Origin: Candidatus Levyibacteriota bacterium
GTDB lineage: Bacteria; Patescibacteriota; Microgenomatia; Levybacterales; UBA12049
Direction: 5' to 3'
Assembly (NCBI GenBank): GCA_027459745.1
Contig: DAIDHL010000008.1
Location: 1-53,270 of the forward strand
DNA length: 53,270 bases
The notes under the pieces were generated by a model. The model was given only the letters and a program-made list of their open reading frames with translations, was not told where the DNA came from and made no database searches. The translations under genes were made by a program, and so were the position numbers. Below, in pieces: positions 1 to 8,318 of this stretch (the first letter of the stretch is position 1; each line of letters begins with the position of its first letter).

Positions 1-894
1 GCTAACTGCCTGATTGGGATTAATTGAAGTCGATACATAAATATCTGTGGCTTGTAAAAAATCTAATAAATCCGGCAAAGAGAGGTATTGATCATAAAAT
101 TTAACGTGTTTTTGCAAACCTAATCTGCGTACTAATTTTGCCAATTCTAACCTGTACATTTCACCCTCATTACGCCTTATAACAGGATGTGTTTCTCCAA
201 TAATCAGATAAATTAATGAAGGATGTTTTTTAATAACCGCGGGAAGTGCTTCTATTACATATTCTATCCCCTTTCCACGACTTAAAAGTCCGAATGTACT
301 TATAACTAATCTGTTTTTCAGTTCTAATTTTATTTTAAATTCTTTTTGCAGAGAGAAATTTACAGGGTGTATTCCGTGAGGAATAATAAAGATTTTGCCT
401 TTCGATTCAGGATATAATTTCTCAATTACTTTTTTAGAACTTTTTGTAAGGACTACCAGATTACTTGCTAATTCAATAATCTTTTTAGTAACCATTTGCA
501 TCTTTTCATCAGGGGAAGGTAGTGCTGTATGTAGAGTTACTAACATTGGTTTTTGGCAATTTTGCATGAAATGTAGTAATTTATCTCCTTGTACTCCACC
601 AAAGATTCCATATTCGTGTTGAATAATTACTCCCGAGATAAATTTATCTTCATTTAATTCTTTGGCTAAATCCAGATAGTCCGATTTGCTGTTTTGATCT
701 ATTTCCCAAGTGACTTCCGGTGGATATTTATAGCTGTCCAAGGGTGAGACATTAAGGGCAGCAATCTTAAATTTAAAGCCTATTCCTAAATTTTTTTTAC
801 AATACCGGAACAAATCTTGTGTAAAGGTTGCTATTCCGCATTCACGAGGTGGGTATGTACTGAGAAAGACTATGGTGGGTTTGTTTTCTGACAC
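1..894 (-). CDS. Glycosyltransferase family 4 (GT-B), C-terminus cut by window edge
   Basis: A continuous minus-strand frame runs off the left edge. The N-terminus reads VSENKPTIVFLSTYPPRECG, typical of GT4 enzymes acting on a nucleotide-sugar donor. Later segments are GT-B-like: a FGLLSRGKG stretch that starts the donor-binding domain, then LIIGETHP and ATDIYVSTS near the edge. The start is GTG at 894, because an in-frame TAG lies immediately upstream. A TATAAT box (rc of about 903-908) ends 8 nt before the GTG, so the mRNA is probably leaderless. Family knowledge suggests transfer of a hexose to a cell-surface glycan or lipid; the acceptor cannot be told. It lies outside the integrated element and is taken as host chromosome. 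Confidence 0.85.
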   Translation of the reverse strand, partial: MSENKPTIVFLSTYPPRECGIATFTQDLFRYCKKNLGIGFKFKIAALNVSPLDSYKYPPEVTWEIDQNSKSDYLDLAKELNEDKFISGVIIQHEYGIFGGVQGDKLLHFMQNCQKPMLVTLHTALPSPDEKMQMVTKKIIELASNLVVLTKSSKKVIEKLYPESKGKIFIIPHGIHPVNFSLQKEFKIKLELKNRLVISTFGLLSRGKGIEYVIEALPAVIKKHPSLIYLIIGETHPVIRRNEGEMYRLELAKLVRRLGLQKHVKFYDQYLSLPDLLDFLQATDIYVSTSINPNQAVS

Positions 895-997
895 CTAAGT
901 CCATTATACTCTTTATGGAAGCAAATAAGGGTATCAATCTATTAAACCTTCAAGCCTGCAAAGATTTGTTTGTCAGAAATACCTATTTCTAAATTTA

Positions 998-1026
998 TTG
1001 ATTGCTTTAATCCAATCCGGTATAAT
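998..1026 (+). promoter_or_regulatory. Sigma70-type promoter for tRNA-Gln
   Basis: TTGATT at 998-1003 and a perfect TATAAT at 1021-1026 are separated by 17 nt. Transcription should start near 1033, about 90 nt before the tRNA. No other gene on this strand lies between, so it most likely drives the tRNA. The rest of the 895-1121 gap shows nothing else recognisable. Confidence 0.65.
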
Positions 1027-1121
1027 TATAAGATACATTTTAATACATCTTCTTGGACATAAAGAAATATTCACAGAAGATAATTATATGTAATCTTGTT
1101 TTAAGAAAAATATTTTTATAT

Positions 1122-1192
1122 TGTCGAGTCGTCTAATGGTAGGACAACAGACTTTGGATCTGTTTATTCTGGTTCGAATCCAGGCTCGACAG
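1122..1192 (+). tRNA. trnQ: tRNA-Gln (anticodon TTG)
   Basis: A complete cloverleaf can be folded. The acceptor stem is TGTCGAG (1122-1128) with CTCGACA (1185-1191), and G1192 is the discriminator. The anticodon loop is CTTTGGA (1152-1158) with anticodon TTG at 1154-1156. The T-arm is TCTGG-TTCGAAT-CCAGG. CCA is not encoded. The 3' half overlaps, on the opposite strand, the last codons of the serine recombinase, the usual picture for an element integrated at a tRNA 3' end. Confidence 0.95.
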
Positions 1193-2861
1193 CTAACATA
1201 CCTTGACCAGACATAAAATCATCGTTTAGCTTGATACACTGGGCTAATTTAGGTGTTCCAGAAAGTATTTCCGCATAGGTTGGGGCTTCATCGAATAAAA
1301 CCCCAAAATAGGCTGCTTTTTGTACAGAATCCGTGCCTAAAATGAGTAATTCTTCTAAGTGTTCCAGAAAATATTTGATGTAGACCATAACTACCTTCAT
1401 ATCTATTGGCTGTGCGTCAACTGCTTTCTGTTTCTCACCTAAAAGATCAGTGAGCTGCTGTTCTGTTGTTATCAATTCCTGCTCCATATACTTAATCGCA
1501 ACTTCAGAGGTTAAAAACTTTATCTTATCAATTGTCTGCTTTGTCTGTGTTTTTAATTGCGTAATCCTGTCATCAATAGTAACTTCATCTTTTACGACTT
1601 CTATATTTCGCTTTTCCCACTCAGTATTTACATTATTAACCAGTGCGTCAATATATCCATCTGCAAGTCGAATGTTCTTCACAAACTTAAATATTGCATC
1701 TTCAAAATCTTTCTTCGGTACACGTAAATAATGCCCCCGCTTATTACAGTGATAGGCTGGATAGTATTTGCCCAGACGTCCTTTTGAGGCACTGCCAAAA
1801 AACGGTTTTTCACAGTGCGGGCACAATACATATTTTCTATATGGAAAATCAGGATTTCTTACGCCTTTCTTTAGTAGCCATTCGGGAGTTGGCTTTTTGT
1901 GTATTGTTACCTCACCGTTTTCTTCAGAAATAATAATTTTGCCATTATTTGCCTTGTTGAACATATCTATTGAGACTAATCCGTCATATTTAGCTTTTAC
2001 ACGCTGATTTGCCGTCCATTTTTCCATGCTTACTCCGGCGTAGATTGGATTTTGGATGAAGCGCCAAAACCCCTTGATATTTAGAGGATTTCCACCGTGT
2101 TCTTTTTTGATTTTGGTTCTATCGTGTGCATCTCTGATGTATTTCACTCTGGTAATAAAACCTAATTTGTTAATCTCCTCAACAATTTGGTGATCGTTGA
2201 GGGTTCCATGACACCGGAGCTCAAACATCTTAATAATAAATTGGGCTTCAGTCGGATGAGGTTTTAAGATGCAACGTTTTCCATTTGGTGTTTCTATTTT
2301 CTCAATGACATAACCGTAAGGAGCTTCCCTGACCCAATAACCCATCCGAGCATAACGAATTTCAGCTCCGATCATTCTTGACATAATATCCCGCATCTCG
2401 TCTTTTGCCCGTTCTGCTTCTAATATTTCGGCTTTTTTCGTAGGAGAATAGACACTCCAGTCAAAGGAGACACCTAAATGCTCTAATGTATTTACTTTTT
2501 GTGAGCTAATGATGCCGTAGATGTCGATAAGTTTAATATTGCAGTGATCAAGCTGCATTTTTAAATAATCGTAAGAGTATGAACCACCTCTAGTAAATCG
2601 GTCAATGGATTTAATAATAAAGAGCTGGATATTATTAGCGGGATGTTTACAGTAATTAACCGCTTCCTGCATAGGCTGCTGCTCTTTGGACGCAGATTCC
2701 ATAAAAACAAAGAACTTTTTAATTGTAATATTGTGAGTTTGAGCAAATCTTTCTAATTGTTCTTTTTGTGCCTCAGGAGAATCACCATCCGTTCCTTGTT
2801 TGGTTGATGATACACGGATAGCTGCGACTGCATTTTCAGGATTTGATAGGATTGTATTCAT
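1164..2861 (-). CDS. Large serine recombinase (site-specific integrase)
   Basis: This 565-residue protein has the order expected of large serine recombinases. An N-terminal resolvase domain contains IRVSSTKQ, with S18 the expected nucleophile, and KSIDRFTRGG with the conserved arginines. A recombinase domain follows (about 175-300). A zinc ribbon (CPHC, then YHC about 25 residues later) sits near 365-395, and a coiled-coil near 420-500. It should integrate and excise the element. The last residues, AVEPGFEPE, and the stop codon (rc of 1164-1166) are read from the antisense of tRNA-Gln, so the present C-terminus depends on the integration site. Its ATG lies 1 nt after the stop of the upstream 56-codon gene, suggesting translational coupling. 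Confidence 0.93.
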   Translation of the reverse strand: MNTILSNPENAVAAIRVSSTKQGTDGDSPEAQKEQLERFAQTHNITIKKFFVFMESASKEQQPMQEAVNYCKHPANNIQLFIIKSIDRFTRGGSYSYDYLKMQLDHCNIKLIDIYGIISSQKVNTLEHLGVSFDWSVYSPTKKAEILEAERAKDEMRDIMSRMIGAEIRYARMGYWVREAPYGYVIEKIETPNGKRCILKPHPTEAQFIIKMFELRCHGTLNDHQIVEEINKLGFITRVKYIRDAHDRTKIKKEHGGNPLNIKGFWRFIQNPIYAGVSMEKWTANQRVKAKYDGLVSIDMFNKANNGKIIISEENGEVTIHKKPTPEWLLKKGVRNPDFPYRKYVLCPHCEKPFFGSASKGRLGKYYPAYHCNKRGHYLRVPKKDFEDAIFKFVKNIRLADGYIDALVNNVNTEWEKRNIEVVKDEVTIDDRITQLKTQTKQTIDKIKFLTSEVAIKYMEQELITTEQQLTDLLGEKQKAVDAQPIDMKVVMVYIKYFLEHLEELLILGTDSVQKAAYFGVLFDEAPTYAEILSGTPKLAQCIKLNDDFMSGQGMLAVEPGFEPE

Positions 2862-2862
2862 A

Positions 2863-3033
2863 TTATTTCATCTGAATTTTGGTTTTTAATATTACACTAC
2901 CGTTTCTCTGATCTTCCAGCATTTTATCGATGATAAGGTTGGCCAAAAAACAAATTCTTTCTTCTATTGAGAGAGTTGAAGTAATGGGGCGAGTATATGA
3001 TTTTTTGTTCAAAATACCTTTAATTCTACCCAT
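2863..3033 (-). CDS. Small coupled protein upstream of recombinase (56 aa)
   Basis: A 56-codon frame begins with ATG at 3033 and reads MGRIKGILNKKSYTRPITST, followed by a predicted amphipathic stretch with LSIEERICFLANLIIDKMLE. It ends 1 nt before the recombinase ATG, so the two are very probably one operon with coupled translation. The protein is basic at the N-terminus with a helical acidic/hydrophobic second half. I do not recognise the family; in this position it could be a directionality or regulatory factor, but that is a guess from context. A strong promoter with two operator-like repeats lies directly upstream. The frame is real by position, spacing and promoter rather than by homology. 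Confidence 0.65.
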   Translation of the reverse strand: MGRIKGILNKKSYTRPITSTLSIEERICFLANLIIDKMLEDQRNGSVILKTKIQMK

Positions 3034-3038
3034 AATTG

Positions 3039-3082
3039 AATTATCCTTACAAGGATAATTGTACTATCCCTACAGGCATAAT
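3039..3082 (-). promoter_or_regulatory. Two operator-like repeats at the recombinase promoter
   Basis: 3039-3060 is a 10-bp perfect inverted repeat (AATTATCCTT, AC, AAGGATAATT). A second, degenerate copy at 3063-3082 (ACTATCCCTACAGGCATAAT) matches 16 of 20 positions of 3040-3059. The centres are 23 bp apart, about two helical turns. The first copy lies between the -10 and the start codon and the second between -10 and -35, so a bound protein would block transcription. The cognate repressor is unknown; the XRE protein at 40408 is a candidate. Confidence 0.7.
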
Positions 3083-3087
3083 GTCAA
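3058..3087 (-). promoter_or_regulatory. Sigma70 promoter of small gene and recombinase
   Basis: On the minus strand TTGACA (rc of 3082-3087) and TACAAT (rc of 3058-3063) are 18 nt apart. Transcription would begin about 20 nt upstream of the ATG at 3033. Both operator-like repeats overlap or abut it. Confidence 0.75.
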
Positions 3088-3103
3088 GTAAGAAAACAGT
3101 TAT

Positions 3104-3177
3104 AATTAACCACTGTTAATTCAATTTAATAGGTCTATATTAAATTAATAATCACATTTAGATCATAATGATATAAT
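3104..3177 (+). promoter_or_regulatory. Promoter region of the KAP NTPase gene with inverted repeat
   Basis: TATAAT at 3172-3177 ends 11 nt before the ATG at 3189, predicting a leader of only about 5 nt. A 7-bp inverted repeat with a 4-nt loop (AATTAAC-CACT-GTTAATT, 3104-3121) lies upstream, between the divergent recombinase and KAP promoters. No Shine-Dalgarno sequence is visible. Confidence 0.5.
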
Positions 3178-3188
3178 TATATATATCT

Positions 3189-5333
3189 ATGGCATTCGCA
3201 AGTGACGCAGCAATCGAATCTAGAAAAGAAGATCGACTTAATCGATATCCTTTTTCAGAGCATTTAGGTAATGCAATTCTTAATTGGACTAATATTGAAA
3301 CTATGGTTCTGGGATTGTATGGTGAATGGGGAGCTGGTAAAAGTTCTATAATAAATTTATCTCTAGAGTATATTATAAAAACAACAGGAAAAGATAATAA
3401 AACATCACCTATAATATTTCGTTTTAATCCTTGGAACTTTACCGAGCAAAATCAATTAGTTACTATTTTCTTTTCTGAGTTATCAAAAGTTATTGGATTT
3501 CAGGGAAATTCAGAACAAGCAACTGAGATAGGAAAAAAACTATTATCTTACAGTAAATTCTTTACACCCCTAACTATCTTAGCACCATTTTTTCCTCAAT
3601 TCGCTGAATTAATGAAATTGCCAGAAAGTACTTTAAAGGAAATGGGTAATGCCACAAAAGAATGGTCTGAACTTAATGATAAAGATTTATCCGCAATTAA
3701 AGCTGAACTCTACAAGCAAATTATAAAACTTCATCGCAAGATAATAATAGTCATAGATGATATTGATAGATTAAATAATCAAGAGATGCGGCAGATCTTT
3801 CAACTAGTTAAAATGAATGCTAATTTCCCAAACACAATATATATTCTTTCTTTGGACGATCAAAAGGTTGCTGCCATGTTAACAGAGGATAAATTCCCAG
3901 GAAAAGATTATTTAGAAAAGATTATACAGGTACCGTTCCATGTACCAACAATTGAGAAAGCTCGACTAGAGAAAATTCTATTTAAAGAATTAGATTCCAT
4001 TATAAAACCACTCTTATCAAAATCCACCCCTTTTGAGAAAAAAAGGTGGCAAGATATATACTTTGAAGGGTTAAGTGGTGTCTTCCCTTCGTTGCGTAGT
4101 GTGAAACGGTATATCAATAGTTTACGTTTTACTATTATGCTTGTCCCAAACGAAATTAATATTGTTGATTTTATGGGTATTGAATCTCTTCGTGTATTTT
4201 TTCCCGAAGTTTACACGCATATTGCAAAAAATAAAACATTATTTGTTGGTGATGTGTACTCTATTGATCGGGATGATAGGAAAGCTAAAGTGGAGAAAAT
4301 TAATAAAATGGTAGAAAGTGTACCTGAATCTGATAGAAAATACGTTTTACACATAATATATAAACTATTCCCACAAATTGCTAATAATTATGGATCTGAG
4401 TGGCAGGATATTTGGGAAGGTCAAAAATTTATCTGTTCTAGATATAGATATGATAGGTACTTTTTCCTTTCAGTTCCAGAAGGACAATTACCACAACAAG
4501 AAATTAATAAACTGATTGTAAAATCTGATAATATAAATGATTTAGAAAACTCATTAATAAAATTAATTAGATTGAAAAGAGTAAGAAAGTTTTTAAGTCG
4601 GTTACCTGATTTTAAAGAATTAATACCACAAAAAAATATAGCAAATTTCATTATTGCTATGTTTAATATTAGCGATAAACTTCCACAAGGCAGAGAACAT
4701 GATTTTGACTTCGGAGCAACAATGGAGGCTACTCGAATTGCGTACCACCTACTAAACAATATCGAAGATCAAAAAACAAGACAAAAGATTGCATTTAAAG
4801 TTATACAAGGTACTTCTGGAATAATCGCACCATTGGAGTTCGTATTTTATGAGGTAGAAAGAATGGAAAAAAATGAACATACCAGACTATTTAAAGATAA
4901 TAAGACTGTCGAAAAGCTTAAAGAAATAATGTGCAAGAAATTAGAAGAACGAGTAAAAGTTGATAATTTAAAATCTGTCCCTAATTTACAAAATATTCTA
5001 TTAATTTGGAAGAATTGGAAGGGTGATGAAAAGGCTAAAATATTAGTAGCATCCCTTCAAACAAGTACTGACGGAATCGGGAGCATTTTAGAAGGATTTA
5101 GCTATCAACGACATTTTGGGAATCCAAAGAATATTAATTTTTGGGATATATCATTTAAAAGTATTGAAATGTTTACGGATATAGAAGAATTTAAAAAGAA
5201 AGTGAAATCCTTATCAAAGGAAGATATAAAGTTATTTTCGCCACAACAAAAAATGGCACTTAAACTTTTTAATAAATTGATTAAATTTCCTAAAGGAAAT
5301 ATAAATGATTCTATAGAAGATAATCATGAATAA
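3189..5333 (+). CDS. KAP family P-loop NTPase
   Basis: This 714-residue protein has Walker A GEWGAGKSS (about 45-53) and Walker B IIIVIDDIDR (D190, D191), followed by IYILSLDDQKV, the signature order of KAP NTPases (named for Kidins220/ARMS and PifA). A hydrophobic patch near 115-140 could be the membrane-interacting insert seen in the family. The C-terminal half is charged, helical and unrecognised. Known KAP proteins include the phage-exclusion protein PifA, so a defence or exclusion role is possible but unproven. It is transcribed divergently from the recombinase, on the element's left arm. Codon use is very AT-rich compared with the metal island. Confidence 0.85.
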   Translation: MAFASDAAIESRKEDRLNRYPFSEHLGNAILNWTNIETMVLGLYGEWGAGKSSIINLSLEYIIKTTGKDNKTSPIIFRFNPWNFTEQNQLVTIFFSELSKVIGFQGNSEQATEIGKKLLSYSKFFTPLTILAPFFPQFAELMKLPESTLKEMGNATKEWSELNDKDLSAIKAELYKQIIKLHRKIIIVIDDIDRLNNQEMRQIFQLVKMNANFPNTIYILSLDDQKVAAMLTEDKFPGKDYLEKIIQVPFHVPTIEKARLEKILFKELDSIIKPLLSKSTPFEKKRWQDIYFEGLSGVFPSLRSVKRYINSLRFTIMLVPNEINIVDFMGIESLRVFFPEVYTHIAKNKTLFVGDVYSIDRDDRKAKVEKINKMVESVPESDRKYVLHIIYKLFPQIANNYGSEWQDIWEGQKFICSRYRYDRYFFLSVPEGQLPQQEINKLIVKSDNINDLENSLIKLIRLKRVRKFLSRLPDFKELIPQKNIANFIIAMFNISDKLPQGREHDFDFGATMEATRIAYHLLNNIEDQKTRQKIAFKVIQGTSGIIAPLEFVFYEVERMEKNEHTRLFKDNKTVEKLKEIMCKKLEERVKVDNLKSVPNLQNILLIWKNWKGDEKAKILVASLQTSTDGIGSILEGFSYQRHFGNPKNINFWDISFKSIEMFTDIEEFKKKVKSLSKEDIKLFSPQQKMALKLFNKLIKFPKGNINDSIEDNHE

Positions 5334-5410
5334 TAGTTAGTGCTAAATTCTCACTTTTTACTTTTCCTTGGATCTGTGCTATAACTCAAGCTAATTCCTG
5401 CCTATGAAAC

Positions 5411-8149
5411 ATGAAAGTGCAGGAAATCATTACTAATCTACAATTCGGCCATATTATTCGTGTGCCATTATTGTATATAGAGCATGAGATACAAGTAATG
5501 ACTACATCACAGCAACAAACGTATATTTTCATCCCTACAATTTATGTTTTTGTTGTAATCGCTCTAATAATTTATTTAGTTCGTAAAATCCTTATACTTC
5601 GAAGAAATTTTTTACAGGAATCTGTATTACTGGAAATAACTCCCCCTGCTTTTACAGAAAAATCCGCTTATACCACTGAACAATTATTCTCTGTTATTCA
5701 TAATGCAAAAAATGGGAACAAATTCATTAATTTGTTACTTGATAAAAAAACAGTATTTTCATTTGAAATTGTTTCAACACGAGAAAAAGGGATTCGGTAT
5801 GTTATACGAACGGATCTAAAACAAAAAGAAAATTTGAAACGGAAAATAACTTCTTATCTTCCAGGAGTTTTAGTTCATGAAGTAAAGGACTATTTGAAAA
5901 ATCCAATAGAGACATATAATTCATCTCGACAAATTATTGAATTAAAACTTAGTAGTCATTTTGCATATCCACTCGAGAAACAGAATATGCTTGATCAGCA
6001 TGATCCTGTGGCATATATAACAGGTATGATGACTCAGTTAAAGAAGGATGAGTTAATTGCCATACAAATTGTTCTTGCACCAATAAAAACAATTGAGGCA
6101 AAGAAGATATCTAATATGATTTTGAGACAGGAAGATGTGCTCTCGTATCTTGATTCAATTCGACCATCTGGTTTTGTAAAGGTATTGCTTGATGCTATAA
6201 AACTAATTGGACTGATTATCAACAAAGTAGGTCAAGAGTTACAATGGGCACTCACTGAAATGATGCATGGCAGTAGCAGTATGAGTTCTGTAAATATGTA
6301 CAGTACAACTGCTTATCAACAGCAATTGAAAGTAACCAAAATTAAACCAATGCGCCAACTCTCTTCTTTTGAAACAGAAATTGTGACTTCAATACAGGCA
6401 AAGATTACACAACCATTATTTGCAACTAGCATTAGAGTACTTGTTTCTGTAAGCTCTCAAGATGAATTACAAGAACGTGTGAATGGATTAATTTCATCAT
6501 TTGAGCCATTTAGTGTTCCACAATATCAGTCGCTTAAAACAAAGTGGAATTTCCCACCAGTTCTTATAAAACAGATTCGTGATCTTGTTTTTCAAAAACG
6601 ATTATTATCTCTTATCAATAACAAAAGCTCTTCTCTTCTCTCAGTTTCAGAAGTGGCAGATTTATATCATTTCCCTTTTTCTAACGTTACCCAAACAGAA
6701 AATATCGCAAAAAGCTATAGCTATGAGTTGCCAGCTCCTGTGTCTCTAAAACAAGGAACAAAATTTGATGTAATTTTTGGAAGAAATATGTATGCGGGCG
6801 TCGAAACACTTATTGGATTAACACCTGATCAACGAGCAAGACATATGGTCATTTTTGGAGGAACTGGAAATGGAAAAACAACGTTGATATCAGAAATGAT
6901 GCAGCAAGATATGCAAAATGGGAAAGGCCTATGTTTTATTGATCCGCATGGAGACGCAGCAGAACGTGCATTACAAATGATTCCCACGGATCGCGAAAAA
7001 GATGTCGTTTGGGTCGATCCGTATGACATAGATCGTCCTCTGGCAATTAATTTAATGGAGTTGACACCCAACTTAAAACAAAATGATGCACTACGCGAGA
7101 AAGAACGTGTTGCTGAAGGTATTGTATCCCTCTTCCGAAGAGTTTGTGCGAGTGATTTTTCTAAAGCTGGGAGTAATGCATTCCGTATTGAGAACACACT
7201 CCTCAACGCAATCTATACAGCATTTTACGTTCCCGATTGCACGCTCTTTACTATTTATGATTTGTTAAATGATCCGGTATTCCTCAGAAAAACAGTTGGA
7301 AGCATAGAGGATAAACGATTAAAAGATTTCTGGAAAAATGAATTTGGCAGGGCAGGAGATTATCAAATAGTAAAAATGGTTGGTGGTGTAACTGCAAGAA
7401 TTGGTAAGTTTCTGCATAGTGAATCAGCGCGAAGAATATTTGAGCAACCAAAATCAACGCTTCTATTTGATCATTTGATGGATAGTAAAAAGATAATCTT
7501 GTGTAATCTTTCAAAAGGAAAATTGAGTGAAGACATATCACAGGTTATCGGCACAGCTATCTTAACAAAAATGCAACTCTCTATTATGGCAAGAGCAACA
7601 ATACATGAATCAGAGCGAATACCTTTTTATCTATATATTGACGAATTCCAAAACTTTGCGAGCGATTATTTTGTCGGGATGTTAGCTGAAGCAAGAAAAT
7701 ATAAGTTACATATTGTTATAGTTGAACAGTCAACGAGTCAGCAACAAGATCAGAGCCTTATCAATATTATTCTTGCCAATGTGGCAATTATCATTTGTTT
7801 TAGAACAGCAAACCCAGCTGATGAGGATTTAATACTGCCACAATTTGCACCTATGGTGAAAAAGGGAGATATCATGAATCTTCCCTGGTTTCATTTTTTT
7901 ATTAAAATATATGCCGCTGTTGCACAAGAACCTTTCACCGGTGAAACAGTACCCCTTAGAGCTGGAGATGACAAAGAGAAAGGTAAAAGAATTATACAGC
8001 TATCTAGTCAAAAATATGGGAATATATATAAGCGTCTACATCCAAAAAGTGATGCACAACAGACACCCAACATTATCGATACAAAGGATAAAAATAATAA
8101 AACTATTACAGATACTACTATAATAAAGGGTTCACCTGATGAAAATTAA
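5411..8149 (+). CDS. VirD4/TraG-like type IV coupling ATPase
   Basis: This 912-residue protein has a transmembrane segment at about 45-65, a long middle domain, then Walker A FGGTGNGKTTL (about 482-491) and Walker B FYLYIDEF (D744). A TraM/TraG-recognition-like stretch (LAEARKYKLHIVIVEQSTSQ) follows. The opening of the ATPase domain (GLCFIDPHGDAAERAL) is typical of DNA-translocating coupling proteins in Gram-positive and CPR conjugative elements. It would bring DNA to the channel encoded near 35-40 kb. A weak -10 (TATAAC) lies about 24 nt upstream. An alternative start is the ATG of codon 30. Known coupling proteins act as hexamers at the membrane. Confidence 0.88.
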   Translation: MKVQEIITNLQFGHIIRVPLLYIEHEIQVMTTSQQQTYIFIPTIYVFVVIALIIYLVRKILILRRNFLQESVLLEITPPAFTEKSAYTTEQLFSVIHNAKNGNKFINLLLDKKTVFSFEIVSTREKGIRYVIRTDLKQKENLKRKITSYLPGVLVHEVKDYLKNPIETYNSSRQIIELKLSSHFAYPLEKQNMLDQHDPVAYITGMMTQLKKDELIAIQIVLAPIKTIEAKKISNMILRQEDVLSYLDSIRPSGFVKVLLDAIKLIGLIINKVGQELQWALTEMMHGSSSMSSVNMYSTTAYQQQLKVTKIKPMRQLSSFETEIVTSIQAKITQPLFATSIRVLVSVSSQDELQERVNGLISSFEPFSVPQYQSLKTKWNFPPVLIKQIRDLVFQKRLLSLINNKSSSLLSVSEVADLYHFPFSNVTQTENIAKSYSYELPAPVSLKQGTKFDVIFGRNMYAGVETLIGLTPDQRARHMVIFGGTGNGKTTLISEMMQQDMQNGKGLCFIDPHGDAAERALQMIPTDREKDVVWVDPYDIDRPLAINLMELTPNLKQNDALREKERVAEGIVSLFRRVCASDFSKAGSNAFRIENTLLNAIYTAFYVPDCTLFTIYDLLNDPVFLRKTVGSIEDKRLKDFWKNEFGRAGDYQIVKMVGGVTARIGKFLHSESARRIFEQPKSTLLFDHLMDSKKIILCNLSKGKLSEDISQVIGTAILTKMQLSIMARATIHESERIPFYLYIDEFQNFASDYFVGMLAEARKYKLHIVIVEQSTSQQQDQSLINIILANVAIIICFRTANPADEDLILPQFAPMVKKGDIMNLPWFHFFIKIYAAVAQEPFTGETVPLRAGDDKEKGKRIIQLSSQKYGNIYKRLHPKSDAQQTPNIIDTKDKNNKTITDTTIIKGSPDEN

Positions 8150-8227
8150 AGTCAATTTTGTGGGTACGCGTGTCCATAAAATTTCATCTATAGTGAACCT
8201 AAATAAAACAAAACTACATCCTATTCT

Positions 8228-8264
8228 TTCTTATATATAAGAAGATGTGTTATACTTCACATCT
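8228..8264. repeat. Adjacent inverted repeats between coupling-protein and Replic_Relax genes
   Basis: TTCTTATATATAAGAA (8228-8243) is a perfect 16-bp palindrome. It is followed by AGATGTG-TTATACTT-CACATCT (8243-8264), a 7-bp inverted repeat with an 8-nt loop. The loop region TGTTATACT also fits an extended -10 promoter, which could serve the gene at 8319. Separately, TGTGTTATACTT resembles, from memory, the nick region of pMV158-type (MOBV) origins of transfer. Either reading, promoter-operator or oriT, fits the location. Confidence 0.6.
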
Positions 8265-8318
8265 AGTTTACAATACTAACTTACTCCTTGCCCCTGCTCT
8301 CTATTCTCAACTTACACT

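Noticed and set aside
395-622. Plus-strand 75-codon frame inside the left glycosyltransferase.
   Set aside because: It is antisense to a clear GT4 gene that runs off the edge, and has no ribosome site or motif.
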